From Diabrotica undecimpunctata (lineage: Eukaryota; Arthropoda; Insecta; Coleoptera; Chrysomelidae): a DNA stretch of 64,000 nt. The translations under genes and the position numbers were made by a program. Under the pieces are notes generated by a model, which saw only the letters and a list, made by a program, of their open reading frames with translations, was not told the DNA's origin and did not search any database. This document shows positions 8,958-20,805 of this stretch, one piece after another. Position 1 is the first letter of the stretch; each line of letters begins with the position of its first letter. Location of the stretch: NCBI RefSeq assembly GCF_040954645.1, contig NC_092813.1, forward strand, positions 21,769,235 to 21,833,234, read 5' to 3'.

Positions 8958-11154
8958 TTTGGAACAAATTCATTAAATTTAGTGGCTTTGTTCATTAGAA
9001 AGTGGGGCCCATGCCACCATAATGTATTGTCTACCAGCAGGGCCGTTGTGGTACCGCGAGACAGAATATCTGCTGGGTTATTTTTAGAACCTACGTGATT
9101 CCATAAATAAGTTCGCGTTAACTCCTGTATTTGAGTTATACGGTTTGCTTCGAAGATTGACCAACGAGAAGGATGAGAATTTATCCACGCGAGTACAATT
9201 TGGGAGTCTGTCCACAGCCTAACCGAAGCTATGGAAGAAACCTTTGGTGAAATAATGAGAACGGTATTTGAAATCAGGGTAGAAAACAAGACAGTCCCTA
9301 ATAATTCAAGCCTGGGTAGGGAAATGGTTTTTAGCGGAGCTACAAGGCTCTTTGAAGTGATTAAGTTGCACGAAACGGCTCCATTTTTATGTAAAACCCG
9401 TAAATAGATACAAGCACTATATGCCTTCATGCTTGCATCGCAGAAACCATAGATTTCAATTCGAAAAATATTAAGCGGATTGAGCAGAGGTCTTGAGATT
9501 GTAAGTTTTGCAAGATCAGGAATGTGAGCTAAAAAATTCAACCATTCTGATGATGTTTCTCCTGTAATTTTGTCATTCCAAATTAAGTTGCTTATCCATA
9601 TTTTTTGCATTAACAACTTTGCAGATAGAGTAATCGGATTTATTAGACCTAGAGAATATGTCAGACTGAGAATTACAACATATTCCAAGAACTTTATTTA
9701 ACGAATTACCGCGTTTTATTACATAATTAGATTTTTGAGATTCAGAGGAAATAGAATCGAGAAACTCGGAAGAATTAGAACTTCATTTATGGAGTAGTAT
9801 TCCAGCTGAATTTAAACTCGTAGAAAATTGCTTATAAGTCTTGTACAAAGTGTTGATATCATTTGCACCATCTAAAATATCATCTACATAACAAGAATTT
9901 TCTAGAGATTCAGCAGCTAATGCCGATAATGCTAATGAATTTGTGCCGTAGGTCACGGTCTGAAGTTCCAGACATTTTAATTCTTCTTGCGGGGAATTGC
10001 GCCACAGAATGTTTAATAGAAATGTTTGTTTCGGGTTAATTCCCATTTGCCTAAACATTTTTTCGATGTCTGCGATGAGAGTATATTTGTAGAGTCTAAA
10101 GCGAATTAGAATTTCGAAAAAATCAGGTTGTACAGTATAACCTTTGAGCATAATATCGTTGAGAGACACATTTAAGGTTGATTTCATTGATCCATCAAAT
10201 ACAACCCTGAGTCGAGTAGTTAAGCTATCATGCTTGAAAACACAATGATGTGGGAGAAAAAACTTATGTTCGGACGATTCATTAATCTTAGAAAGAGGAA
10301 CGTATTTAAAATGACCTAAAGAGATATATTCTGATATGAATTCAGTGTACTGATGCCGTAATTCAATATTGAAGCCTATTGAGCCTTTTTTCAATATTGA
10401 AAAAACGTCTTTTTGCCAAATGAAATGATTCACCTAATTTCTGATATTCATTAGGGATCTTCAGAGGTAGGTCTACTTGAAATCTGTCACTAGGAAGAAT
10501 TGTAAGCGAGGATTTGAATATGTCCTCAGCTCGCTGTTCTGAGGGAGTTAATGTTTTTACATGAATAGAAGTGAGTGGTTTAGTCTCTTCTATTTCCCAA
10601 AATTTCTTTAAAAGAAAATCAAGATTAACAGTTTGTGCGTGTAATGAAATATTTGAATAATGTGAGTGAGCATTGTTCGTTGAAGGAGTTGCGTTTGATC
10701 CTAACATTGCATAACGAGCGTATGGAATATTTCCACCTACAATATAACTCAAATGAGTGTTTTGAAGAATAGAAAGGTTGGGGCCTAATTTTATTAAGCC
10801 ATAAGTAACTAGGTCGAAATAAATATCAGCTCCTAAAAGTTTTACATTTTTTAGTATTTTTAATAAATTTAAATCCAGAGCGACTTGTGGATGCTGGCAC
10901 GTAATGCTTTCGAGGACAGCATAGGACAGATTAAAGTTTTTACCAGGAGATGTGTTTGAATAGATTTTAAGGTCTACCATCTTGTTTGAAACAGAAGAAG
11001 TTTGAGCTATACCTGATATTTGAAGATTTCTTGTATAGGGTGAATAACAAATTCTTTTGGCTAACCTGTCTGTTATGAACGAAACTTGGCTACCAGAGTT
11101 TGTTAAACAACGAACAGAGATAGGATTATTTTGAACATCGTAAACAGTTACCAA
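8958..11154 (-). pseudogene. BEL/Pao pol: protease, RT, RNase H (no integrase)
   Basis: Three frames in order. 11154-10363: protease with VRCLTNSGSQVSFITDRLA, where the usual catalytic Asp-Ser-Gly reads NSG, so the catalytic Asp appears lost. 10433-9783: RT with FFLPHHCVFKHDSLTTRLRV, VVFDGS, ADIEKMFRQ and CYVDDILDGA; sequence just before YVDD looks shortened. 9688-8906: RNase H with EIYGFCDASMKAYSACIYLR, SLPRLELLG, RLWTDSQIVLAWI and NPADILSRG. The ends of these frames overlap by frameshift (near 10.39-10.43 kb and 9.68-9.78 kb). The coding sequence stops at NEFVPN, where the neighbouring element's poly(A) begins; the last codons before 8958 are not BEL. Confidence 0.88.
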
Positions 11155-11249
11155 AGCAGTTGTGAGTAAAATTTGTAGATTGTTCGAATTTAATTCGAAT
11201 TCGAGACAAATTTAAAAATTGTTGGCAAGAGTATACTTTGTGTGAGTTA
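11126..11249 (-). pseudogene. BEL/Pao gag C-terminal fragment after the insertion
   Basis: Reads NSHKVYSCQQFLNLS then THNCFGNCLRCSK, i.e. the second half of the first gag zinc knuckle plus the start of a second. The first half (FKCFVCNSN) is at about 14079-14100 on the far side of the long-inverted-repeat element, so the two pieces were one knuckle. Confidence 0.8.
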
Positions 11250-11251
11250 TA

Positions 11252-12080
11252 GACCAGGGAAATAAGCAAAAAAAGTACCCTGTTTTTGACACTCGTCCGG
11301 CCAGGCAAACGACAGTTGTTTTGAGTAGTATGGACCTCTGTTACAAAAACCTATATGTTTCCTGCAGTCGATTTTTGGACTTAATTGGTTATTAACAAAT
11401 TAAGGTCAAAAAACGAAAAATTTTTGCTGTTTTCGTCTATCGACAAAAAGTGAAGCATTTTAAACAAATTTTACAACATAGTAAACTTTTGAGTTATATA
11501 AAAACCTTCAAAATGGCGTTTTCTAAATGTTTCTATCCTTATTTGTTGCTGGAAATTACAAAATAGGTTAAAAATTTCGGTTTTTTTATAAATGTTAATA
11601 ACTTTCTTAAAAATAAACTTATAACATTCATATTTTATGAAATGCTGTGTCTTGGAGTGCTTAAAATATTGTTAAAATTTCAAAGTGATCGGTCAAAAAG
11701 TTTAAAAGTTATTTTATTTGTTTATCCCAAATTAATTTTTTTTTGCAACAACATAAGTCAGAAAATTATATAGTTTTAGTAATTATAATGACAGTTTCTG
11801 GAAGAACAAGACTTGTTCTATTATTAACATTAAAAAAAATATTAAGAAAATTAATTTTAAATATTGCAAAATAATTTTGCAAAACATGTCGATTTTTTGC
11901 TTATAAACAATTAGAATAACTTTTTAACCATTGCCTGTAAGAATATTGTTTTTTTTTATTTAAAAACCTAAATTTTTTTACAAATTTAAAAGAAAAAAAA
12001 TTTGTCCTAAAATAATTTGGGACAATGTTAGCCTCTTTTTTTATTTAATTCATAGCAGCTTTGTTTATAACAATTAAGAT
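11252..12080 (+). repeat. Long inverted arm, left
   Basis: Pairs with 13259-14072. The best conserved part is the outer ~100 bp (GACACTCGTCCGGCCAGGC ... CCTGCAGTCGA). Confidence 0.88.
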
Positions 12081-12120
12081 ATCTGTTGTTGTAAAAATTA
12101 CAAAAAAAAGTTATTAACAA

Positions 12121-13258
12121 AAATTATAGGCAGCTTTAAACTCCACATTTTATAAATAGTTAAAATCGTACATTGTGTTCCATAAGATGGTGGCAGACCA
12201 AACTTATGTTTTTTTAAATGGAACACCCTGTATTTTATTTTAAATTTGAAATATGATTCACTTTCACATCACAACAATGTAAAGTTTTATTATGTTATAC
12301 CGGGGATTTAAAAAGTTATAACCAATATTACCTGAAAATCGTATTAAGTTTAACTCCCTGTATAATTAAAAAGGAGTATAGTAACATTGATCTATTGCAA
12401 CCGTAGTTTTTTAAAAATTTTTAAAAATTTTAAAACATATTCGTTTTTATAATATTCGTTAAATCAAATACAGGGTAAGTCAAAATGCAAGTACATTATT
12501 TTCTTGGTAATTTTAAATAGAACATCCTGTATTTTATATCATTATCGAAAAGTAATAATATCGTACTTCAAATTTTATAAAGTACCTAAAGTTAATAGTT
12601 TTCTAGATATTTTTATTATTCCATCAAAGTACTAATTTGGTAGATATAGATGAGTTTAAAATGATATTCCCAATATTAATGAGTTGCATTCTTGGGACGA
12701 CTTTATTGTAGGATAGTTCATTCGATAACATGAAATTAACTTAAAAAGAATAATAATAAAATAATAAAGAATAGCCATTAGAAAAATTATTTTAATTAAT
12801 ATTTCCAAAGCAATACTATTTTTAGAAACAATTGACTACGACAATTTGTTGTTTTCATAAAATCTATTATAAATAAATTATTTTCAATTTTATTAAAGAG
12901 GTATAAATTAATTATAAATATTTATGTTTTTAAATTAAAATTATCTCAAATATTACAATAAAAATAAAAAAAAAGTTTATTTAACAATTTATTTATTGAA
13001 ATAATGCATATTCGTAATGTACGCAAACAGTACATACAAATTAAAAAAAGGAACGTCGAAATCCATAAATAAGAACCAGAGACACAGATAACAGCTCCTT
13101 TCCCCCTCCCTTCGGCTCCCGTGAGTTTCAAAGCCAGCCGATTTTAAGGACCACATTTTGAAGCTTTGTGGACGATTTTATTGAAGGGCAATCTTTTTAG
13201 AATTTGGTACGTTAAAACTATAAAGTATGGTCTTTTAAATAACGCTAATTAGATTTAT
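12121..13258. other. Loop of the long-inverted-repeat element; mariner-MITE-like debris
   Basis: No coding potential. It holds several outward or inward copies of the ACACCCTGTAT / TACAGGG type motif (near 12225, 12355, 12470 and 12530), characteristic of mariner-type MITE ends, and a partial Penelope terminus at 12648-12742. Confidence 0.5.
12648..12742 (+). repeat. Fragment of the Penelope terminal repeat
   Basis: TTTAAAATGATATT, GAGTTGCATTCTTGGGACGA and ATAGTTCATTCGATAACATG match positions about 53-146 of the PLE left arm with about 10 differences. It is preceded by ATATAGATGAG, which is how the right arm ends, so the fragment may preserve a junction between two terminal repeats. Confidence 0.8.
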
Positions 13259-14072
13259 TAATTGCTATAAACAAAGCTGCTATGAATAAAATAAAAAAAG
13301 AGGCTAACTTTGTCGCAAATTATTTTAGGACAAAATTTTTTTTTTTTAATTTGTGAAATAATTCAGGCTTCTTAAATATAAAAAAATAATATTTTTGCAG
13401 ACAATGGTTAAAAAGTTATTCTAATTGTTTATAAGCAAAAAAGCGACATGTTCTTGCCAAATTATTTTGCAATATTTAAAATTAATTTTCTGAATTTTTT
13501 TTAATGTTGATAATAGAACAAGTCTTCTTCTTCCAGAAACTATCATTACAATTGCTAAAACTATATAATTTTCTGACTTATATTGTTGCAAAAAAAATTA
13601 ATTTGGGATAACAAATAAAATAACTTTTAAACTATTTGACTTATTACTTTGAAATTTCGACCATCTTTTAAGCACTAGAAGGCACAGCATTCCATGAAAT
13701 ATATATGTTATAAGTTTATTTTCAAAAAAGTTATTAACATTTATAAAAAACCGAACATTTTGACTTATTTTGCAACTTTCCAAGCAACAAATAAGGATAG
13801 AAACATTTAGAAAACGCCATTTTGAAGATTTTTATAAGACTTATAAGTTTCTTCTCTTCTAAAATTCGTTTAAAATGCTTCACTTTTTGCTGATGGACGA
13901 AAAAAGCAAAAATTTTCCGTTTTTTGACCTTAATTTGTTAATAACTAATTAAGTTCAAAAAATCGACTGCAGGAAACATATAGGTTTTTGTTACAGAGGT
14001 CCATACTACTCAAAACAACTGTCGTTTGCCTGGCCGGACGAGTGTCATGAAAAAATGCTTATTTCCCTGGGC
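13259..14072 (-). repeat. Long inverted arm, right
   Basis: Reverse complement of about 11252-12080, starting at TAATTGCTATAAACAAAGC and ending at CCCTGGGC. Confidence 0.88.
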
Positions 14073-14078
14073 TATTAG

Positions 14079-15069
14079 AATTGCATACGAAACATTTAAA
14101 AGGTGTATCCCTATTATTTACAGTAGTATGAAGAGACGGTTTTGATTTATAAACTGTTTTTTCTTCAAAGATCAAATTTTCCAATATCTTACATTTCTTT
14201 TCAATGAAATTTAAAAACTCATATATTGTAGGAAGTTCGTTGAAATCTCTTTTGGATTCAATTCAAAGGATCGTTTCATATTAAAGTCTAATTTTTGTGT
14301 GAATATGTGAATTAAAATTAAATCTGTAAGATTGTTGGAGATATTTAAATTATTTAGCGCACTTAAATTCTTTTTAATGTGAGTTAAGAATTCTTGCAAG
14401 TTTTGAGCAGTATTTATTGCTAATGAAGGAACGTTCAAAAGTTGTTTTAAATACGTGTTAATTATTAAACATTTGTTTTTAAATCTATTCTTAAGTGACG
14501 TGTATCGAGAGCAACGGAAAAATTTGAGCCTACAACTTCCAAATTTTCAATTAGTTGTAAAGGCTCGTTCTTGAGAATTGATTTTAAGTAAATTAGTTTT
14601 TCAATATCTGAAAAATTTGAATCATTTACGATAAGTTTTGTAAACATCTCGATGAAACTAGGCTAATTTGCTATATTTCCATCGAAATGTGGAATTTTTA
14701 TTTCCGGTAGGCGGATATGATGGTTATTTGAATGATTTTGTTGAGCTGAGGTGCTCACAACAGAGCTTACTGAAATTTTATCGATTTTATCCTTTAGAGC
14801 TGATTCTAAGGTTAAAAATCTGTCTTCTACATCTGCCATGTCAACAGCAAATGCATCATCTATTGTTTCTAATTCATTTTGAACCTCGAGATATTTGTCA
14901 AAACCTTTTGATAAATAGTCTTTTTAGAAATCAGTTCATTTTTTGAAATATTAATTTTTTCATTTTCTTTAAACCAATTCTCCAATCTAGTTCTCGAAGC
15001 TTTACTTCGACCTCTTGCCTTAACAAGGTAATCTTTTACTTTAACAAGATCATCAACCGTTTTATTCAT
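14079..15069 (-). pseudogene. BEL/Pao gag, 5' part
   Basis: ATG at 15069. The N-terminal 66 aa (KVKDYLVKARGRSKASRTRLENWFKEN) have the charged helical start of BEL gags. A second frame at 14465-14647 carries MFTKLIVNDSNFSDIEKLIYLKSILKNEPLQLIENL, the conserved gag block (DUF1759-like). A third at 14211-14438 carries SNNLTDLILIHIFTQKLD. The chain then runs through KSKPSLH into FKCFVCNSN, the first half of a CCHC knuckle, where the inserted element begins. Several stops and frameshifts separate these pieces. Confidence 0.82.
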
Positions 15070-15555
15070 GACTAGCTGAGTGAATTAGATAAAAATATGA
15101 TGAGCGAGAAATATGCGAAACAATTTGATCTTTAAATTAAAAAACAGAAGAATAGTAATAAACACAGAGAGATAGCGAAAATTTGAGAATTCCCACTAAA
15201 ATTCTAAAATATGATAATGTCCAATAATTATAAAAAGAATAGCGAAATAACGAAAATGTCCAAAAAGAGTTTATAGTATGCATTTCACAAATGTTACTAA
15301 AATTAAAAAACTTACAGCTTGTTGTGAGTGTGATGCTAGGCGTTAAATCAGCTACCAGGATGAAGGAGTCTGGAGGCGTTCTACTGGAAGACCCTGAAGA
15401 TGCTGCGTTGATGTCTAACTTGAAGGTGAGACATGCGAAGATCTCTAATTTGAAGTTGAAATGTGAAGATACCCGGTTCGAAGGAACATGAGCGAAGATG
15501 CAGGTGTGTTTGTCCTTACACCTTGTCCTGATGCCATTGTTTCGCCAACCAGTCA

Positions 15556-15860
15556 TAGGTCGCTGGTTTTTTCCTTGGGGAACAAGTTTTGTCATTAGGG
15601 AAATATGTTTACTTTACTTCTTTGAAGGACCACCCAGGAAACTAGGACAAATGAAAGTTTAGAAAAGAACGTTTTAACAAGTCTATTAAAACAATTACAA
15701 CAACGTATTTTGGACGCCGATAACTTGCTGCCGCCAATAGCTGATTTATGAAACTATAAAACTAGATAACTTGTCGGTGATACAATATTGATACGAACTG
15801 AGTAAAACCTATTAATATACCGACGGTGCTAAACCTTCTGAGTTGCGGCTAGCGCGGACA
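15556..15860 (-). repeat. Candidate BEL 5' LTR with adjacent primer-binding-like site
   Basis: On the minus strand the sequence from 15860 starts TGTCCGCGCTAGCCGC. About 300 bp later, at about 15555, it reaches TGGCGAAACAATGG, which has the TGGCG-type start of a tRNA primer site, and then the gag leader. No second LTR is in the window to confirm the limits. Confidence 0.35.
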
Positions 15861-15911
15861 AGAGCCTAGAGCTCATTTAATGCTAGATTCGAACTAATCG
15901 ATTCGATCACG

Positions 15912-17095
15912 ATGGCAGGTGGTTCGAGCAGTGAACCTCCTGACAAATGTAAATTTTGTGCTAAATTTACTTCAACAAATGACATTAAATGTTTGGGTAA
16001 TACCTGTGATGTTGTTCTGTACGTCAAATATTTTGATGCAATTTCGAAAGTTGTATTTGTCGATAAAAACTCGTTCTATTGTCGTAACTGTTCGGTTAAT
16101 AAAGGACATTGTTCTGCTCCAATGTGTGATAAGTTATCATGTGAAAAAGTTGTGTTGGAGAAGGAGATTGAATGTCTGTCACGAGAAAGGGAAGTTTTAA
16201 ATAAGTACGTTGCTGAATTGGAATACACAAATAAACTGGTTAAATCAAAAACGACGGTAAGTGACGATTTTCAAGCACAACCTTCTAATTCTACCAGCTT
16301 ATTTTTGCCAATTAGTGATAGGCCAGCAAAAAGTTACTCGGGTGCCTTGAAAGTAAATAAAACTGACTGTGATTCTGTTTTGCTTGTAAGGTCAACGAAC
16401 CAAAATATTGCTAAGGTTCAGGTAGATAGCGATATTAAATCGAAAATTAATCTTTCTTCTACAAAAGCTACTGTTGATAGTACTAAGTTGAAAAAAAATG
16501 GAGTTTTAATTAACTGTAACAACGAAATGTCTTTAGAAAAATTAAAAGAGTGCCTTACCAAACAACTAGGAAATACTTATTCTGTTACTAAACCAAAAAA
16601 GGTAAATCCGAAATTAATGATTCGTGGCGTAAATGCTGCCTCTCTGTAAAAAACAAGTTTTTTGCAAGACCCTATTACTTTAAATGATCTCAACGTAAAT
16701 AAAGATGATATAAAAATGGTAAGTTTAAGGAGCGTTTCAACGTCGTGATGGAGGTTTCACCAGCTTTATACAAAGTGGTAATAGAAAGAGGTTTCCTGTA
16801 TATAGGCTGGCTGAAATGTTATGTTAGTGAACACATTAATATTGTAAAATGTTTTAAATGTTGCAAAGCTGGTCACCAGAAAAAAGATTGTCTTAGTAAT
16901 TTAATATGTCCGAAATGTTCTAAATCTCATGAAATAAAAGATTGTACCGGTCAGACTATGTGCTGTAATAATTGTAAAACGTTAAACTTAAGATACAAAA
17001 TAAATTTAGATACAGTTCATATTGCAAACAGTTCAGTTTGTGGTTATTTATTAAGGAAAATTGAGCAACTTAAAACTAGAATTCAGTATGTCTAA
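15912..17095 (+). pseudogene. CR1-like ORF1 zinc-finger protein, broken
   Basis: ATG at 15912 opens 245 codons. Residues 13-60 contain a PHD-like Cys pattern (CKFCAKF...IKCLGNTCDVVLY...FYCRNCSVNKGHC), followed by a coiled-coil-prone charged segment (EKEIECLSREREVLNKYVAELE). A stop at 16647-16649 follows GVNAASL. After a frameshift, 16745-17095 carries NIVKCFKCCKAGHQKKDC, LICPKCSKSHEIKDC and CCNNCK, which are tandem zinc knuckles. The family role is RNA binding and chaperoning for retrotransposition. Confidence 0.8.
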
Positions 17096-19385
17096 CAAAA
17101 AGCTAAATTTAGCTCATTTTAATACACGTTCTTTGTTTCCAAAATTTAACGTTTTCTTAGATCTGGTAAATGATCACAGCTTTGATATTGTTTGCCTGTC
17201 CGAAACTTGGTTGAAGTCGGATATCTCAGATCAGAGTGTATACATTTCGGGTTTTAAAATAATTCGTAAAGACCGTGGTTCAAGAGGTGGTGGAATCGCT
17301 GTTTTTGTACGCGATTCAATCATTTCAAAGTCAGAACTTGCTGACCTTCCCTGTCCATTAGGTATCGAACAAATGTGGATTTCTGTGAAAATACAGAAAA
17401 CAACATTGTTAGTCGGTTTTATATATAGAACTGAGGCGTGCAGGATGCTAAATTTCATACAGTATTGTGATGATACTCTTTCTCACATAAAACCTCAATT
17501 TAATAATATTATTGTAACTGGTGATATCAATGTTGATCAGGTAGTAGATAATCAAATAAATTATTGTTTTCAGTCTTATAATTTTGTTCAATTAGTAGAG
17601 GAACCTACGCGCATAACTAACAGTTCACAAACACTGCTCGATGTTATTTATACAAATAAAAGTGAACTCATTAGACATTCAGGCGTTTTAGATTATGAAC
17701 TATCTGACCATAGAGCAGCTTACTGTGAATTTGATTTAGATATTAATAATTACAAAACAAACTTTTTAAAGATATAAAGAAATTACAAAAACTTTTCAAT
17801 ATCTTCTTTTAATCTGTAATCTGTAATCAGATCTGTAAAAAATGTCATGGGATAATATACTGTACGAAAATTTTATAGATAATAAAATTCGAATTTTCAA
17901 TGATATGTTAGTTTCGCTGTTTGATAAACATGCTCCCTATGTTGAATCAAGAATTACAAAGCCACCTGCTCCTTGGCTAACACCCACAATACAGAATGTG
18001 ATGAAAACTCGTAATGCTGCTTTAGCCAAATATAAGAAAACTAAAACCGTCTTAGACTATAGTTACTATAAAGATCTTCGAAACGCAATCCGTTTGGAGA
18101 AGAATAGTTACTTAAATTATCGGTCTGCTTCTTTCAATAAAAAAGATCTTTGGAAAGCTATGAGGTTATTCAAAATTGTAAATAAACCAGTTATAGAGAT
18201 CCCTCAGGAGCTTAAAGATCCTATATCTATAAATAATTATTTTACATCTGTCTTTAGTCCTGTAAATTGTTGTTCTGAGACACCCCAATGGTATTAGTCA
18301 AATATTTTCAACCCAGATATTATTTTCTCGTTTAAAATGGCCACTATTGATGAAATTAAATCACTTATATTAGGGTTAATTTCGGAAGCTGTTGGATGTT
18401 ATAATATTTCTGCAAAGACGCTACAACTCTCCCTTTCTATTATTGCTCCTTATATTACGCATATTATAAATTGTTGTTTGGAGGTAGGTTATTTTCCGGA
18501 CACTTGGAAATACGCTTTGGTAAAACCACTGCCCAAATCAAATAAACCTGAATCACATAATGATCTTCGACCAATAAGCATTCTACCGGCACTGTCAAAA
18601 ATTTTAGAAAAGGTTATCTATAAACAGATATACAATTATATTTTTAGAAATAATGTAGTTACATATATACAATCAGGCTTTAGAAAAGAGTTTAGTACAA
18701 CGACTCTGCTTCTTGACTTAACAGATAATATACTTCGATCATTTGATGAAGGAAAAGCAACCTCAGTCATCTTGCTTGATTTTTCTAAAGCCTTCGACAC
18801 TATTCATCACGCTCTTCTGTGTGCTAAATTGAAATATTTTGGATTTGATGATACCGGCTTACAGTTTTTCAAATTTTATCTGGTAAATCGTTATCAAAAG
18901 GTCATAATCGATAATAGTTCATCAGAATTTGCATCTGTCAATTCAGGGGTGCCTCAAGGTTCGGTTCTTGGTCCTCTTTTTTTTTCAATATATATTTCCG
19001 ACCTGTATAAATCTTTAAATAATCTGAAATTGCACTCTTTTGCAGATGACACACAACTGTATTTCTCTTTTGAATCTGACTCTGTAAATCAAGCGTCACA
19101 AAAAATAAATCAGGATTTGGAATCTATTTGTACTTATTCCACTTTACATAATCTTAAACTAAATGCTAAAAAATATAATTCTTTGTTATATTGTTCAAAA
19201 AATTATAAAGCCACTGTTCAGGATAACTTAAAACTAATTATAAAAAATGAACCTCTAAAAAATGTTAATATTTGCGGAAACTTAGGAGTCATATATAACT
19301 GTACGCTACGTTTTCAAGAGCATGTCACCCTTTTAGTAAAAAAGTGCTATTTAGTTATGCGTCAACTGTATAGAAGTAAAGGCAT
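17088..19385 (+). pseudogene. CR1-like ORF2 endonuclease/RT, broken
   Basis: ATG at 17088 (SNKKLNLAHFNTRSLFPKF). The AP endonuclease shows CLSETWL, RGGGIAVFVRD, TGDINVD and LSDHRA, ending at 17777. A frameshift then leads to 17842-18297, the linker (HAPYVESRITKPPAPWLTPTIQ). After a stop, RT resumes at 18337 with NDLRPISILPALSKILEKVI, SGFRKEFSTTTLLLDL, LLDFSKAFDTIHHALL, SGVPQGSVLGPLFF and the catalytic FADDTQLYF. It ends inside the thumb where the I-like fragment starts. At least two frame breaks make it non-functional. Confidence 0.85.
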
Positions 19386-19577
19386 TTTTTTTTATTTTCA
19401 AAAAGCCGCATCAACCGTTTACAAGTTTATTACAATATATATGGTAGTGTACATATTATGAGGTTAGGTAAAATAAAAATTTATCAACTAAAAGAAAAAT
19501 TTGATTTTATGAAATAGGTTAATGTCCTTAAGATATTTGATCGTATTGGTTAAGTTACAGTTTAATAACTGTAACTT
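19386..19577 (-). mobile_element. 5'-truncated I-like element fragment in the CR1 RT
   Basis: On the minus strand this is the end of an I-like ORF2 plus 3' UTR (GGTTGATGCGGC then TTTTTGAAAATAAA), with the tail seen as poly-T at 19386-19394. It is collinear with 59370-59450 plus 61653-61760, where the same sequence is split by a 2.2-kb insertion. Here it is uninterrupted (GTGTACATATTATGAGG), so it serves as the empty site. Confidence 0.8.
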
Positions 19578-19583
19578 AACCAA
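19546..19583. repeat. Perfect 17-bp hairpin at the I-fragment edge
   Basis: TTGGTTAAGTTACAGTT, a 4-nt loop TAAT, then AACTGTAACTTAACCAA. The left arm belongs to the I-like ORF2 end (also at 61740), so the right arm looks like a short inverted copy made at the 5' truncation point. Confidence 0.7.
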
Positions 19584-20805
19584 AAACAATGGTGGAACTT
19601 CGACTGATCTCCACCAATTGTTCGGGGGAAAGCTTATTAAATTTCTTTCCCCTGTGCGTGTACAGTACCAAATATTTTAGGACCATGGACTGTAAAAGAG
19701 TTTCCTTCGATATATGCAAGCAGACTTCACGGCGATGGTTCCGTATGTGTTTGGTTTTATAGGGGTTGTACTTAAAGAAAAATAAAGCGTAATTAATCGA
19801 ATCTACACATTTAATAACTGGAATATTTACAAAAGCACTATTACTAATGAAAGAGTTCGCTTTAATACATTGTTCATTTTTATACCGGCGTTTTAGGGGC
19901 GCGCGAATATAGAGAAAACTAAATGCACTTTTTCACCGCATTTTTGAGAGAGTAAGAGATTATCGTACCGAGTACCGAGTTCAGCACACAGCCGATACCT
20001 TCGGCTGTTAACTTGAGACACACAATCACATCTGCGATTCTTTTGGCTTTAATTGTCAAAAATGAGATTTTAATATAGCTTACCTAAGTAGTAACTGCTC
20101 TTGCTTTTACAAAGGGTTTGGTGCACATTGATAGTCAACTTACACCAGAAATAGCAATGGCAAAAAGCAGTAACTACCAAAGTATCTCTCAATGTGATGG
20201 TATAATAACAGACAGTATCTAACGTAATAACTAATTACTGCTGTTTGCCTACACAGAGACCTGGAACACAATTTTTAATGTGAATGTAAACGGCAGTATC
20301 TACTTAGTAAAGGACCGTTTGGAGTGTATTTTGTGGAGTGCACTAACTGTTTAAATAACATATTTACCTCATGGCATAAATATTTAGTGTCATTGGTAAC
20401 ACAAGCAAAAGTATCAGCTCAAGACGGTAGATACTTATATGTTTTTAAAATTAACGCTTTTTTGTTATAAAAGAGTAATATGCCTACACCAGTTTTTGCT
20501 ACAGTACCAATTTTTATTATATTTATAATTTTATTTTGTTGTTTAATAATGATGTTGTATATTGTATTGTTCTTTTTTACTTTTGTCTAATATCTAGTTG
20601 TCTCTAATTCTTTGTGTTAATTGTATTTTATTTATTAGTCTTAGTCAGTTTTTTCTAACCCTTGATATTTGATGTTTTTTCAAGCAATTAATATTATTAT
20701 TATTATTAAAATTATTAAATTAATTTAAACTAAATAAAAACATTGATTTGACTTTTTTTTCGTGAAATACTGCAAATTTATTTATTAATATCTTTCATAT
20801 TTCAG
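19584..20805. other. No gene recognised; T-rich, (TTA)n near 20690
   Basis: No reading frame with family motifs. The stretch 20500-20730 is T-rich and ends in ATTATTATTATTATT, like a CR1 3' end. AGTAACTG-type motifs recur near 20092, 20168 and 20240 (TTACTGC), and again past the following pseudogene at 23602, possibly marking the ends of one element. Confidence 0.4.

Larger units (their letters stand above)
11252..14072. mobile_element. Non-autonomous DNA element with ~0.8-kb terminal inverted repeats
   Basis: The ends read G(A/C)CCAGGGAAATAAGC inward and are flanked by TA on both sides (11250-11251 and 14073-14074). The inverted arms run about 11252-12080 and 13259-14072 and match with scattered mismatches and small indels. 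No transposase frame is present. It splits the BEL gag zinc knuckle. The TA flanks suggest a Tc1/mariner-type TA duplication, but exact excision does not cleanly restore the gag frame, so the duplication is tentative. Confidence 0.85.
8958..15860 (-). mobile_element. BEL/Pao LTR retrotransposon, 3'-truncated and interrupted
   Basis: Reading along the minus strand: gag (15069 down to ~14079, resumed at ~11249), aspartic protease, RT and RNase H. Integrase and the 3' LTR are absent, since the sequence stops at the I-like poly(A) tail at 8957. A 2.8-kb long-inverted-repeat element occupies 11252-14072. A candidate 5' LTR lies between about 15556 and 15860. All frames are damaged. Confidence 0.85.
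15861..19385 (+). mobile_element. CR1-like non-LTR retrotransposon
   Basis: Forward ORF1 (PHD-like and zinc-knuckle protein) and ORF2 (endonuclease plus RT with FADD box), abutting the presumed BEL LTR end on the left. On the right, RT stops abruptly after MRQLYRSKGIF, where a minus-strand I-like fragment begins at 19386. A T-rich stretch ending in (TTA)n near 20700 could be its displaced 3' UTR. Confidence 0.8.

Noticed and set aside
15137..15595. 152-codon minus-strand frame upstream of BEL gag
   Set aside because: No gag-like motif; it covers the presumed leader and primer site and the composition is non-coding.
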